The translations under genes were made by a program, and so were the position numbers. From Cerasibacillus sp036516575 (GTDB lineage: Bacteria > Bacillota > Bacilli > Bacillales > Amphibacillaceae): a stretch of DNA of 64,000 bases. The notes under the pieces were generated by a model. That model did no database searches and had not been told where the DNA came from. It saw only the letters and a list, made by a program, of their open reading frames with translations. This document shows positions 44,072 through 52,812 of the stretch, piece after piece; the stretch's first letter is position 1; each line of letters begins with the position of its first letter. Location of the stretch: contig NZ_DATBTY010000060.1 of the NCBI RefSeq assembly GCF_036516575.1, forward strand, positions 62,001 through 126,000. Reading direction: 5' to 3'.

Positions 44072-44253
44072 AGATACTTTCCTACTTTCATTAATATTCT
44101 TTACTCATTTTATTTTACCACGAACATGGTTATGAATGAATATAATCTTTAAATATACGTCCTTCAAATGACCATTATGATATCTTGAACTTACACGGTT
44201 TGGTAACCTATGGTAGAATAAAATATATAGATAGATATAAAGGAGGATGTAAG

Positions 44254-44670
44254 ATGGCTTGGAAAAATCCTGATAATGAAGAAATAAAACGAATTCTTAA
44301 GGAAACGAAAACGATTGCAGTCGTTGGATTATCTAATAATCCCGAACGGACGTCTTATCAAATTGCTAAAGCGATGCAAGATGCAGGATACAAAATCATT
44401 CCTGTTAACCCAATGATTGATGAAGTACTAGGTGAAAAAGCTTACTCATCCTTAACAGATATCGAAGAAGGCATTGATCTAATTAATGTATTTCGCCGTT
44501 CTGAATTTTTACCAGAGATTGCAAAGGAAGCTGCGCAAACGAAATGTAATGTTTTTTGGGCACAACAAGGAGTTATTAATGAAGACGCATACCATTATTT
44601 AAAAGAAAAGGGCTTTAAAGTAATTATGGACATGTGTATTAAAGTAGCCCATTCGGTCTTAGTTAAATAA
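44254..44670 (+). CDS. yneT: CoA-binding domain protein (YneT)
   Basis: A 138-residue single-domain CoA-binding Rossmann protein. Motifs are KTIAVVGLSNNPERTSY near residues 18-34 and IIPVNPMIDEVLGEKAY near 50. Family members bind CoA; no enzymatic role is known. The start at 44254 (MAWKNPDNEE) has AAGGAGG at 44240-44246; the upstream in-frame ATG at 44185 precedes that site and is rejected. A terminator follows before parE. Confidence 0.92.
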   Translation: MAWKNPDNEEIKRILKETKTIAVVGLSNNPERTSYQIAKAMQDAGYKIIPVNPMIDEVLGEKAYSSLTDIEEGIDLINVFRRSEFLPEIAKEAAQTKCNVFWAQQGVINEDAYHYLKEKGFKVIMDMCIKVAHSVLVK

Positions 44671-44681
44671 AGCAACTATGC

Positions 44682-44719
44682 AACAAAAGGGTAGACTACT
44701 TGTCACCCTTTTGTTTTCA
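44682..44719 (+). terminator. Intrinsic terminator after yneT
   Basis: Inverted repeat AACAAAAGGGT (44682-44692) / ACCCTTTTGTT (44705-44715) followed by T. Confidence 0.85.
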
Positions 44720-44768
44720 CTTCAGTCTACAATTTAATTATAGTATACTAAAACAAGTTTATAAGAGG

Positions 44769-44797
44769 TTTACAATTACAAACATTTGTTCTATCAT
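44769..44797 (+). promoter_or_regulatory. parE promoter with LexA box in the spacer
   Basis: TTTACA (44769-44774), 17-base spacer, TATCAT (44792-44797). Within the spacer is CAAACATTTGTTCT (44779-44792), one base different from the first box of the lexA region. This places the topoisomerase IV operon under probable SOS control, as reported for parEC in B. subtilis. Confidence 0.7.
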
Positions 44798-44833
44798 AGA
44801 AGTGATTCGAGGATGAAAGGGGTTCGATGGAAT

Positions 44834-46789
44834 ATGAACAAGGATCCTCAACAATATACAGACGATTCGATTCAAATTTTAGAAGGATTAGATGCTGTAA
44901 GAAAACGTCCTGGTATGTATGTTGGAAGTACGGATATTAGAGGGTTACATCATCTCGTTTTTGAAATCGTAGATAATGCTGTTGATGAAGCGTTAGCAGG
45001 TTTTGGTGACGTCATTGGTGTAACAATACATAAAGATGAAAGTATTTCAATTGAAGACCATGGTAGAGGTATTCCAGCGGGGATGCATCATACCGGGAGA
45101 CCAACATTAGAAGTTATCTTTACCGTTCTTCATGCAGGTGGAAAGTTCGGTCAAGGTGGATATAAGACAAGTGGAGGTTTACATGGTGTCGGGGCATCTG
45201 TCGTGAATGCATTATCACAATGGATGGAAGTAACAACATATAGAGATGGCCAAATTTATAGACAGCGTTTTGAAAAAGGAGGACATCCTGTTGCTCCCCC
45301 AGAGAATAAGGGAACAACGCGAAAGAGTGGTTCAATTATTCATTTCAAACCAGATGATGACATATTCTCAACAACTTCCTTCCAAGCTGAAACGATTAAA
45401 GAGAGATTAAGAGAAGCAGCTTTTTTATTAAAAGGCTTAAAACTTGTCTTTAACGATTTAAGAACAGACGAAAAGGAAACATTCCATTATCCAGATGGTT
45501 TAAAAGCCTTTGTTCACTATTTGAATGAAGAAAAAGATGTCCTCCATGAGGTTGTCTCATTTGAAGGTGAACAACTAGGAATTGAAGTTGATTTTGCATT
45601 TCAATTTAATGATGGTTTTACAGAAAGTATGCTCTCTTTTGTCAATCATGTCCGAACTAAAGATGGTGGCACACACGAATCAGGTGCCCGGGCTGCTATC
45701 ACCCGTATTTTTAATGATCATGCGAGAAAGATTGGACTATTAAAAGAAAAAGATAAGAATCTTGAAGGTACAGATATTCGAGAGGGATTAACTGCGATTG
45801 TATCTGTACGAATCCCTGAGGAAAAACTGCAATTTGAAGGGCAAACGAAAGGGAAGTTAGGAACATCGGAAGCGCGCTCAAGTGTCGATCAAATTATTTC
45901 GGAACAACTTTCATTTTTCTTAGAAGAAAACCCAAAGATTGCTCAACTCTTAATCAGAAAATCAATCCGTGCGCGCGATGCCCGAGAAGCTGCAAGAAAG
46001 GCAAGGGAAGAAGCTCGTTCAGGTAAGAAACGTCGTCGCCGGGATAGTATATTAAGTGGTAAACTAACACCTGCTCAATCAAGAAACCCTAAGCGAAATG
46101 AATTATATCTTGTTGAAGGTGATTCTGCTGGTGGTTCTGCAAAACAAGGTCGGGATCGAAAATTCCAAGCTATTTTACCACTTCGGGGAAAAGTCATCAA
46201 CACGGAAAAGGCAAAATTAGAAGATATTTTTAAAAACGAAGAAATTTCAACGATTATTCATACGATTGGTGCGGGTGTCGGTGGTGACTTTGACATCCAT
46301 GATATTCAATACGATAAAGTGATTATTATGACGGATGCGGATACGGATGGTGCGCATATTCAAGTCTTGCTATTGACATTCTTTTACCGTTATATGCGCC
46401 CATTGATTGAAGCCGGCCATGTTTATTTAGCATTGCCACCTTTATATAAGATAGCTAAAGGAAGAGGTAAGAACGAAAAAGTTATCTACGCGTGGGATGA
46501 GGCTGGATTAGATGATGCGATCAAACAATTTAAAGACGGTTACACGATTCAACGTTATAAAGGTTTAGGGGAAATGAATGCTGATCAGTTATGGGAAACA
46601 ACGATGAATCCTGAATCAAGAACGTTAATTCGCGTGACGATTGATGATTTAGCTCGTGCTGAAAGAAGAGTTACGACATTGATGGGGAATAAAGTTGCTC
46701 CAAGACGGAAATGGATTGAAAATAATGTGGAATTTGGTCTTGAAGAGGAAGATAGTATTTTAGAGAATGAACATATTCACACTGTATGA
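44834..46789 (+). CDS. parE: DNA topoisomerase IV subunit B
   Basis: A 651-residue ParE, the ATPase subunit of topoisomerase IV, which decatenates replicated chromosomes. GHKL motifs: EIVDNAVDEALAG, HGRGIPAGMH and GGLHGVGASVVNAL. The TOPRIM domain has LVEGDSAGGSAKQGRD and the acidic IIMTDADTDGAHI. The start at 44834 (MNKDPQQYTDDS) is chosen by similarity, with AAAGGGG at 44815-44822 slightly far; ATG 44813 in frame would include it. parC follows after 15 bases. Confidence 0.97.
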   Translation: MNKDPQQYTDDSIQILEGLDAVRKRPGMYVGSTDIRGLHHLVFEIVDNAVDEALAGFGDVIGVTIHKDESISIEDHGRGIPAGMHHTGRPTLEVIFTVLHAGGKFGQGGYKTSGGLHGVGASVVNALSQWMEVTTYRDGQIYRQRFEKGGHPVAPPENKGTTRKSGSIIHFKPDDDIFSTTSFQAETIKERLREAAFLLKGLKLVFNDLRTDEKETFHYPDGLKAFVHYLNEEKDVLHEVVSFEGEQLGIEVDFAFQFNDGFTESMLSFVNHVRTKDGGTHESGARAAITRIFNDHARKIGLLKEKDKNLEGTDIREGLTAIVSVRIPEEKLQFEGQTKGKLGTSEARSSVDQIISEQLSFFLEENPKIAQLLIRKSIRARDAREAARKAREEARSGKKRRRRDSILSGKLTPAQSRNPKRNELYLVEGDSAGGSAKQGRDRKFQAILPLRGKVINTEKAKLEDIFKNEEISTIIHTIGAGVGGDFDIHDIQYDKVIIMTDADTDGAHIQVLLLTFFYRYMRPLIEAGHVYLALPPLYKIAKGRGKNEKVIYAWDEAGLDDAIKQFKDGYTIQRYKGLGEMNADQLWETTMNPESRTLIRVTIDDLARAERRVTTLMGNKVAPRRKWIENNVEFGLEEEDSILENEHIHTV

Positions 46790-46804
46790 TAGGGGGGCTG
46801 TCAT

Positions 46805-49261
46805 TTGGCACAATCAGAAAAATTTTTAGATCTTTCTTTAGAAGAAGTGATGAGTGATCGCTTTGGACGATATAGTAAATACATTATCCAAGACCGTGCT
46901 CTACCAGATGTAAGAGATGGTTTAAAACCAGTACAACGACGGATTTTATATGCGATGTATCAAGATCGCAATACACATGATAAAAATTATCGTAAAGCAG
47001 CTAAGACGGTTGGTACGGTTATCGGTAATTACCATCCACATGGCGATACATCTGTATATGATGCGATGGTTCGTCTTAGTCAGGACTGGAAAATGCGTAA
47101 TATTTTAATTGAAATGCATGGTAATAACGGGAGCATAGATGGCGATCCTCCCGCCGCTATGCGTTATACCGAAACACGTTTAGCGAGTATCGCATCAGAA
47201 TTACTACGCGATATAGAAAAGGATACGGTAGATTTTATCCCTAATTTTGATGACACATCTAAAGAGCCGACCGTGTTACCTGCTAAGTTCCCTAACCTAC
47301 TCGTCAATGGCTCGACAGGTATTTCAGCAGGCTATGCAACCGATATCCCACCTCATAACTTAGAAGAGGTCATTGACGCAGTCATTATGAAAATCGACCA
47401 TCCGGATGCGACTGTCGATAAACTGATGACCGTCATTGAAGGACCAGACTTTCCAACCGGGGGAATCATCCAGGGGATTGATGGGATCAAAAAAGCATAT
47501 GAAACCGGTAAAGGGAAAGTCATTGTTCGCGGGAAAGCAGATATTATTCAGGTGCGTGGTAATCGCGAACAAATTGTGATAGATGAAATTCCTTATGATG
47601 TGAACAAAGCGAATTTAGTCAAACGAATTGATGAACTACGTCTAGACAGAAAAGTAGAAGGCATTGTCGAAGTTCGTGATGAAACGGATCGTACAGGTCT
47701 TTGTATCGTAATCGAACTTAGAAAAGATGCGAATAGTGAAGGAATTTTAAACTATTTATACAAACATACCGACTTACAAGTGACCTATCATTTTAATATG
47801 GTTGCTATACAAGATAAAACGCCGAAACAGTTATCATTACCACAACTATTAGACGCTTATATAAATCATCAAAAGGATGTCGTCCTTAGACAAACTTCTT
47901 TTGATTTAAAAAAATCAAAAGACCGCGCACATATCGTTGAAGGCTTGATTAAAGCCGTATCTATATTAGATGACTTAATCGCTGTTATTCGTGGCTCTAA
48001 AAATAAACAAGATGCAAAAAATAATATTATAAATGAGTTTGGTTTTACTGAACAACAGGCTGAAGCAATTGTTACATTACAGCTATATCGTTTGACAAAT
48101 ACAGACATCATTTCATTAGAAAAAGAAGCGAAAGAATTAGAAAAAAATATAACCTATTACGAAAGTATTTTAAACAGTGAGAAGAAGTTACTTCAAACGA
48201 TTAAAAAGGACTTAAGACATTTAAAGAAAACTTATAAAAGTGCTAGAAGAACAACCATTGAAAAGAAAATAGAAGAATTAACAATCGATATTGAAGTAAC
48301 AGTAGCAAGCGAAGATGTGGTTGTATCTGTGACACGTGATGGATACATTAAACGGACAAGTATTCGTTCTTACTCAGCTTCAAACGGTGAAGATTTTCCG
48401 ATTAAGGATGAGGATCACATCATTTCACTGATCGAGGTAAATACAACAGACCATCTCTTACTGTTTACAAACAAAGGGAATTACTTATATATTCCAGTCC
48501 ATAAATTACCTGACATACGCTGGAAGGAAATTGGACAACATATATCAAACATCGTCACACTTGAAGAAGGCGATGACGAAATTGTTCAGTGTATTCCGAT
48601 ACGTGATTTTTCTAAAGAAGAGTTTTTAATTTTTGTAACCGAACAAGGTATGATTAAGAAATCACAACTCGATTTATATCAAGCGCAGCGTTATACACGC
48701 AGCTTAATCGCAATGAATTTAAATGACGGTGATCAAGTCATTGATGTTTATAAAACGGATGGAAGACAGGAGTTATTCATAGCAACAAATGTAGGATATG
48801 GGCTCTGGTTTAATGAGTCTGAACTGACGCCAATTGGTGTTAGAGCAAGAGGAGTTAAATCGATTGAATTAAAAGAGGGAGAAAAGGTCATTTCAGGTCA
48901 AGCATTTTCACCTAATAATACACCTCATTTAGTCGCTTTTACGCAACGCGGGGCATGTAAGCGGATGACAATTGAACAGTTTGAGCGTACAACAAGAGCG
49001 CGGCGTGGGGTGACGATATTAAGAGAACTTAAAAATAAGCCACACCGCTTAAGAGGATTATATCTTGTTAATGAAGCAGATGTCCTTCGCTTTAAAACGA
49101 CAAAAGGCAAACAACAAGATGTGCATCCAATTGAACTACCTATAAGTGAGCGACAAAGCAATGGTTCATTTATCATTGATTCAGATAATGATGGTGAAAT
49201 TACAGCTGTTTGGAAAAAGCAAACAGAGCCAATCGCTGTTTTTAAATATAATCAATCTTAA
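46805..49261 (+). CDS. parC: DNA topoisomerase IV subunit A
   Basis: An 818-residue ParC, the DNA-cleaving subunit. The catalytic tyrosine is Y121 (AAMRYTETRLAS). The quinolone-pocket motif reads GNYHPHGDTSVYDAMVRL, with T82 and D86 where S80 and E84 of S. aureus GrlA are found, conservative natural variants. The C-terminal region (about 500-810) carries beta-pinwheel repeats. The start is TTG at 46805 with GGGGGG upstream. It forms an operon with parE and ends at a terminator. Confidence 0.97.
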   Translation: MAQSEKFLDLSLEEVMSDRFGRYSKYIIQDRALPDVRDGLKPVQRRILYAMYQDRNTHDKNYRKAAKTVGTVIGNYHPHGDTSVYDAMVRLSQDWKMRNILIEMHGNNGSIDGDPPAAMRYTETRLASIASELLRDIEKDTVDFIPNFDDTSKEPTVLPAKFPNLLVNGSTGISAGYATDIPPHNLEEVIDAVIMKIDHPDATVDKLMTVIEGPDFPTGGIIQGIDGIKKAYETGKGKVIVRGKADIIQVRGNREQIVIDEIPYDVNKANLVKRIDELRLDRKVEGIVEVRDETDRTGLCIVIELRKDANSEGILNYLYKHTDLQVTYHFNMVAIQDKTPKQLSLPQLLDAYINHQKDVVLRQTSFDLKKSKDRAHIVEGLIKAVSILDDLIAVIRGSKNKQDAKNNIINEFGFTEQQAEAIVTLQLYRLTNTDIISLEKEAKELEKNITYYESILNSEKKLLQTIKKDLRHLKKTYKSARRTTIEKKIEELTIDIEVTVASEDVVVSVTRDGYIKRTSIRSYSASNGEDFPIKDEDHIISLIEVNTTDHLLLFTNKGNYLYIPVHKLPDIRWKEIGQHISNIVTLEEGDDEIVQCIPIRDFSKEEFLIFVTEQGMIKKSQLDLYQAQRYTRSLIAMNLNDGDQVIDVYKTDGRQELFIATNVGYGLWFNESELTPIGVRARGVKSIELKEGEKVISGQAFSPNNTPHLVAFTQRGACKRMTIEQFERTTRARRGVTILRELKNKPHRLRGLYLVNEADVLRFKTTKGKQQDVHPIELPISERQSNGSFIIDSDNDGEITAVWKKQTEPIAVFKYNQS

Positions 49262-49268
49262 TACTAAC

Positions 49269-49312
49269 AAACAGTTCTAAACGTCCATTTTTAGAACTGT
49301 TTTTCTTTTTTA
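49269..49312 (+). terminator. Intrinsic terminator after parC
   Basis: Inverted repeat AAACAGTTCTAAA / TTTTAGAACTGTTT with a T-rich tail. Confidence 0.88.
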
Positions 49313-49379
49313 TAAAAAAACCTTTGTGTTATCTGAAAACTATGATAAGATATAGGCAAAGGGGAAGGGAGGAGCATTT

Positions 49380-49949
49380 ATTTCTGATTTAAAAAAAGAG
49401 ATTTTTCAAACGGCATTAACATTATTTGACAAATACGGTTTTCATGGGGTGAGTGTAAAGAAAATAGTAGACGAAGTAGGAACTTCAAAAGGAGGCTTCT
49501 ACCATTATTTTTCATCAAAAGATGAAGTGTTATTTTTGATACACGATGAATTTATTACATACGCTCTCCAAAAAGCGAATGAAGGTTTTAATAATCATGA
49601 GAGCCCAACGAATAAACTTCGTGATATCATCATTAATTTCGTAAAAGTATTCGATATTTATCAAGCACATATTTCGGTCTTTTACCAAGAACAAATTTAT
49701 TTACCTGAGCGATATGAAACAATGATTAAAAAAAAGCGTGATCAATTTCGCGATATCATTATTGAAACGATTCAACTAGGCGTTGAATCTGGTGAATTTC
49801 GTAAAGAACTTCATCCTGTTATTACAGGAATGTCGCTTCTTGGTATGGTAAACTGGATTTACAAATGGTATCGGAAAGACGGAGAGAAATCAATTGAGGA
49901 AATCGCTCGATATTTTGAAGATATCATTATTCATGCGGTTATTAAATAA
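49380..49949 (+). CDS. TetR-family regulator, apparent ATT start
   Basis: A TetR-type repressor of about 189 residues. The N-terminal HTH spans EIFQTALTLFDKYGFHGVSV and KKIVDEVGTSKGGFYHYFSS; the C-terminal ligand domain has DIYQAHISVFYQEQIYL. The first standard start in frame, GTG 49449, would cut off helix 1. Between the upstream stop (49353) and that GTG there is no ATG, GTG or TTG, but ATT at 49380 lies 5 bases after GGGAGGAG. It likely controls the acyl-CoA operon that follows, through a palindrome upstream of it. Confidence 0.82.
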   Translation: MSDLKKEIFQTALTLFDKYGFHGVSVKKIVDEVGTSKGGFYHYFSSKDEVLFLIHDEFITYALQKANEGFNNHESPTNKLRDIIINFVKVFDIYQAHISVFYQEQIYLPERYETMIKKKRDQFRDIIIETIQLGVESGEFRKELHPVITGMSLLGMVNWIYKWYRKDGEKSIEEIARYFEDIIIHAVIK

Positions 49950-50011
49950 ACTGTAAATTGTAAGCACTTTCAACAAATTTCTAAAGGATAGGAATTTATT
50001 TTTTGGCATTA

Positions 50012-50029
50012 ACAGACCAATCAGTCTGT
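50012..50029 (+). promoter_or_regulatory. Probable TetR operator in the acyl-CoA operon promoter
   Basis: Palindrome ACAGAC-CAATCA-GTCTGT, perfect arms of 6. It overlaps a likely promoter (TTAACA 50009-50014, 16-base spacer, CATTAT 50031-50036), so binding would block transcription of the dehydrogenase operon. The GACCNNTCAGTC character is typical of TetR-family sites. Confidence 0.65.
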
Positions 50030-50061
50030 ACATTATTTTTATGAAGGAGGTTTTAACATCT

Positions 50062-51204
50062 ATGAATTTTGAACTGACACGAGAACAAGTAATGATCAAA
50101 AATATGGTACGCGAATTTGCGGAGGATGTCATTCAACCTGAAGCTATTCAAATTGATCAAGAAGCTAAGTTTCCTGAGCATATTTTTAAACAAATGGGTG
50201 AACTTGGATTGATGGGGATTCCTTTTCCAGAAAAATATGGGGGATCAGGTGGTGATACGATTTCTTATGCGATTGCCGTCGAAGAAATTGCTAGGGTTTG
50301 TGGTAGCACAGGACTTAGCTATGCGGCCAATGTGTCACTTGGTGCGAGTCCAATCTATTATTTTGGGACTGAAGAACAAAAAGAAACATACTTAGTTCCA
50401 ATGGCTAAGGGGAAAGCACTTGGTTCATTTGGCTTAACTGAGCCAAATGCAGGTTCAGATGCAGGTGGAACACGGACAACGGCTACATTAGATGGCGATG
50501 AATACGTCATTAATGGGGAAAAATGCTTTATTACGAATGCTAGTTTTGCTAATACAGTTATCGTGACAGCCGTCACTGGTAAAGATAAGCGGGGGAAAAA
50601 TATTATCTCAGCAATAATTGTTCCGACTGATCGTGACGGGTTAACGATTACGAGTAATTACGATAAGATGGGGGTTCGTGGCTCAGATACAGCTGAAATT
50701 GTCTTAGACAATGTAAGAGTTCCTAAAGATTATTTACTAGGTGATCCACAAAAGGGGTTTAAACAGTTTTTATACACATTAGATGGGGGCAGGATATCGA
50801 TTGCGGCGCTCGGGGTAGGAATTGCGCAGGCAGCTTTAGATAAAGCATTAGCGTATGCCAAGGAACGAACACAATTTGGCCAATCGATATCGAAGTTTCA
50901 AGCGATTCAATTTAAATTAGCTGATATGGCAATGGAGCTCGAATTAGCAAGACAAATGGTTTATAAAGCAGCATGGTTAAAAGATCAAGATAAACCATTT
51001 ACAAAAGAAGCAGCTTATGCAAAACTATTCGCTACAGAAACAGCTGTTCGCTCTGCCGATCAAGCGATTCAAATTCATGGTGGTTATGGGTATATGCGTG
51101 AATACGAGGTTGAGAGATATTTACGCGATGCCAAATTACTAGAAATTGGGGAAGGCACTTCAGAAATCCAACGTTTAGTCATTGCGAGACAATTAGGTTG
51201 TTAG
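50062..51204 (+). CDS. Acyl-CoA dehydrogenase (YngJ-like)
   Basis: A 380-residue FAD-dependent acyl-CoA dehydrogenase, closest in my recognition to B. subtilis YngJ. Motifs: GLTEPNAGSDAGGT, KMGVRGSDTAEI, and EIGEGTSEIQR with the catalytic base E364. A glutamate at this place is the short-chain type; isovaleryl-CoA dehydrogenases carry it elsewhere. The operon context (carboxylase, hydratase) suggests branched or short acyl-CoA. The start at 50062 has AAGGAGG at 50044-50050; ATG 50041 precedes that site. First gene of a five-gene operon. Confidence 0.92.
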   Translation: MNFELTREQVMIKNMVREFAEDVIQPEAIQIDQEAKFPEHIFKQMGELGLMGIPFPEKYGGSGGDTISYAIAVEEIARVCGSTGLSYAANVSLGASPIYYFGTEEQKETYLVPMAKGKALGSFGLTEPNAGSDAGGTRTTATLDGDEYVINGEKCFITNASFANTVIVTAVTGKDKRGKNIISAIIVPTDRDGLTITSNYDKMGVRGSDTAEIVLDNVRVPKDYLLGDPQKGFKQFLYTLDGGRISIAALGVGIAQAALDKALAYAKERTQFGQSISKFQAIQFKLADMAMELELARQMVYKAAWLKDQDKPFTKEAAYAKLFATETAVRSADQAIQIHGGYGYMREYEVERYLRDAKLLEIGEGTSEIQRLVIARQLGC

Positions 51205-51218
51205 AAGGGAGAGATTTG

Positions 51219-52571
51219 ATGATCAAAAAAATCTTAATCGCTAACCGTAGCGAAATAGCTGCTCGTATTATCCGTTCTGCAAAAGAAATGGGAATAAAGA
51301 CGGTGGCCGTTTATTCAGAAGCTGACAAAGAAAGTCCTTTTGTACAAATGGCTGATGAAAGTTATCTTTTAGGTCCTTCACGAGTGAATGAAAGTTACTT
51401 AAATGTAGATAAAATCATTGAGATAGCAAAGGAAAGCGAAGCAGACGCGATTCATCCAGGTTACGGCTTTTTAAGTGAAAATCATCTATTTGCAGAAAGA
51501 TGTGAAAGAGAAAACATCAGATTTGTCGGACCGAATAGTCATGTTCTAAAAAAAATGGGGAGTAAAATTGAAGCACGAAAAATAATGAAAGAAGCCGGGG
51601 TACCTGTTGTTCCCGGAACAATGGAAGCATTAGATACAGTTGAAGAAGCTCAAGCATTTGCTAAGGAAATTGGTTATCCAGTCATGCTAAAAGCCTCACT
51701 CGGTGGCGGCGGTATTGGGATGCAAGTTGTGAATTCAGATGAAGAGTTGGAAAATGTTTTTCTTGATAATCAAAAACGTGCTAAACAATTCTTTGGTGAT
51801 GGAGCGATGTTTATCGAAAAAAAGATTGACGATGCTCGCCATATCGAAGTACAAATCTTAGCAGACCAACATGGGCAAGTGATGCACTTATTTGAACGAG
51901 AATGTTCAATCCAACGCCGGAACCAGAAAGTGATAGAAGAAGCCCCATCACCATTCATTTCGGCAGCAACCCGAGAAAAAATGGGGGAAGCAGCGATTCG
52001 TGCAGCAAAAGCTGTTAACTATACAAATGCTGGTACAGTCGAATTTTTAGTCGATGCTGAAGAAAATTTTTACTTCATTGAAATGAATACACGTATTCAA
52101 GTAGAGCATCCGATTACAGAAGAAGTAACAGGTGTTGATTTAGTTAAAGAACAACTGCTTATTGCTAGTGGCAAAAAATTGTCTTTTGAGAAAAAAGATG
52201 TAACGATGAATGGCCACGCCATCGAAGCACGTATATATGCGGAGGATCCCGAGCGTTTCTTTCCATCCCCTGGAAGAATTACACGTTTAGATTTACCGGA
52301 AGGAGAACATATTCGTCATGAAATAGGTGTTTCAAGTCCTTTTCAAGTGACACCGTTCTACGATCCGATGATTGCTAAATTAATTGTATCGGGACAATCT
52401 CGCGAAGAAGCGATTGAGAGAATGAAAGATGCTTTAAACAATTATCATATTGAAGGTATTAAAACAAATATACCGATGTTAAAAACGATTATTGAACATG
52501 AGCAATTTAAAAAAGGAAATACAAAAATTTCATTTGTTGAAGAATTTTACTTACCTATTTTAAAACGATAA
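51219..52571 (+). CDS. Acyl-CoA carboxylase, biotin carboxylase subunit (YngH/AccC-like)
   Basis: A 450-residue ATP-grasp biotin carboxylase that carboxylates biotin on the carrier protein with ATP and bicarbonate. Motifs: KILIANRSEIAARIIRSAK, HPGYGFLSEN, the glycine loop SLGGGGIGMQVV, ERECSIQRRNQKVIEEAPSP (catalytic region) and MNTRIQVEHP. The start at 51219 has AAGGGAGAG upstream; the in-frame start at 51198 overlaps the previous gene. Since the carrier and carboxyltransferase are separate genes in the operon, this is the methylcrotonyl/propionyl-type arrangement and not the fatty-acid AccC. Confidence 0.92.
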   Translation: MIKKILIANRSEIAARIIRSAKEMGIKTVAVYSEADKESPFVQMADESYLLGPSRVNESYLNVDKIIEIAKESEADAIHPGYGFLSENHLFAERCERENIRFVGPNSHVLKKMGSKIEARKIMKEAGVPVVPGTMEALDTVEEAQAFAKEIGYPVMLKASLGGGGIGMQVVNSDEELENVFLDNQKRAKQFFGDGAMFIEKKIDDARHIEVQILADQHGQVMHLFERECSIQRRNQKVIEEAPSPFISAATREKMGEAAIRAAKAVNYTNAGTVEFLVDAEENFYFIEMNTRIQVEHPITEEVTGVDLVKEQLLIASGKKLSFEKKDVTMNGHAIEARIYAEDPERFFPSPGRITRLDLPEGEHIRHEIGVSSPFQVTPFYDPMIAKLIVSGQSREEAIERMKDALNNYHIEGIKTNIPMLKTIIEHEQFKKGNTKISFVEEFYLPILKR

Positions 52572-52584
52572 AGGAGCGATAAAC

Positions 52585-52797
52585 ATGAAAGAAATTACAG
52601 CGAGTATGGCAGGAAGTGTTTGGAAGGTATTAGTTCAAGAAGGCGATCAGGTAGAGAGTGATCAAGATGTTGTTATTTTAGAGTCAATGAAAATGGAAAT
52701 TCCAATTGCAGCAGAAGATGATGGGGTCGTAAAAGAGCTTAAAGTCCAAGAAGGCGATTTCGTCAATGAAGGTGATGTGTTAATAACGTTAGAATAA
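52585..52797 (+). CDS. Biotin carboxyl carrier protein (YngHB-like)
   Basis: A 70-residue stand-alone biotinyl domain with the acceptor lysine K36 in ESMKMEIP and the surrounding hammerhead fold pattern (MAGSVWKVLVQEGDQV and VQEGDFVNEGDVLITLE). It carries carboxybiotin between the biotin carboxylase and the carboxyltransferase encoded by its neighbours. AGGAG lies upstream. Spacing to both neighbours is 13 and 15 bases. Confidence 0.93.
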   Translation: MKEITASMAGSVWKVLVQEGDQVESDQDVVILESMKMEIPIAAEDDGVVKELKVQEGDFVNEGDVLITLE

Positions 52798-52812
52798 TGC
52801 AGGAGGTGCCAA

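Noticed and set aside
50062..51204. Naming the dehydrogenase isovaleryl-CoA dehydrogenase from operon context
   Set aside because: The catalytic glutamate is in the GEGT position typical of short-chain acyl-CoA dehydrogenases, so the substrate is left open.
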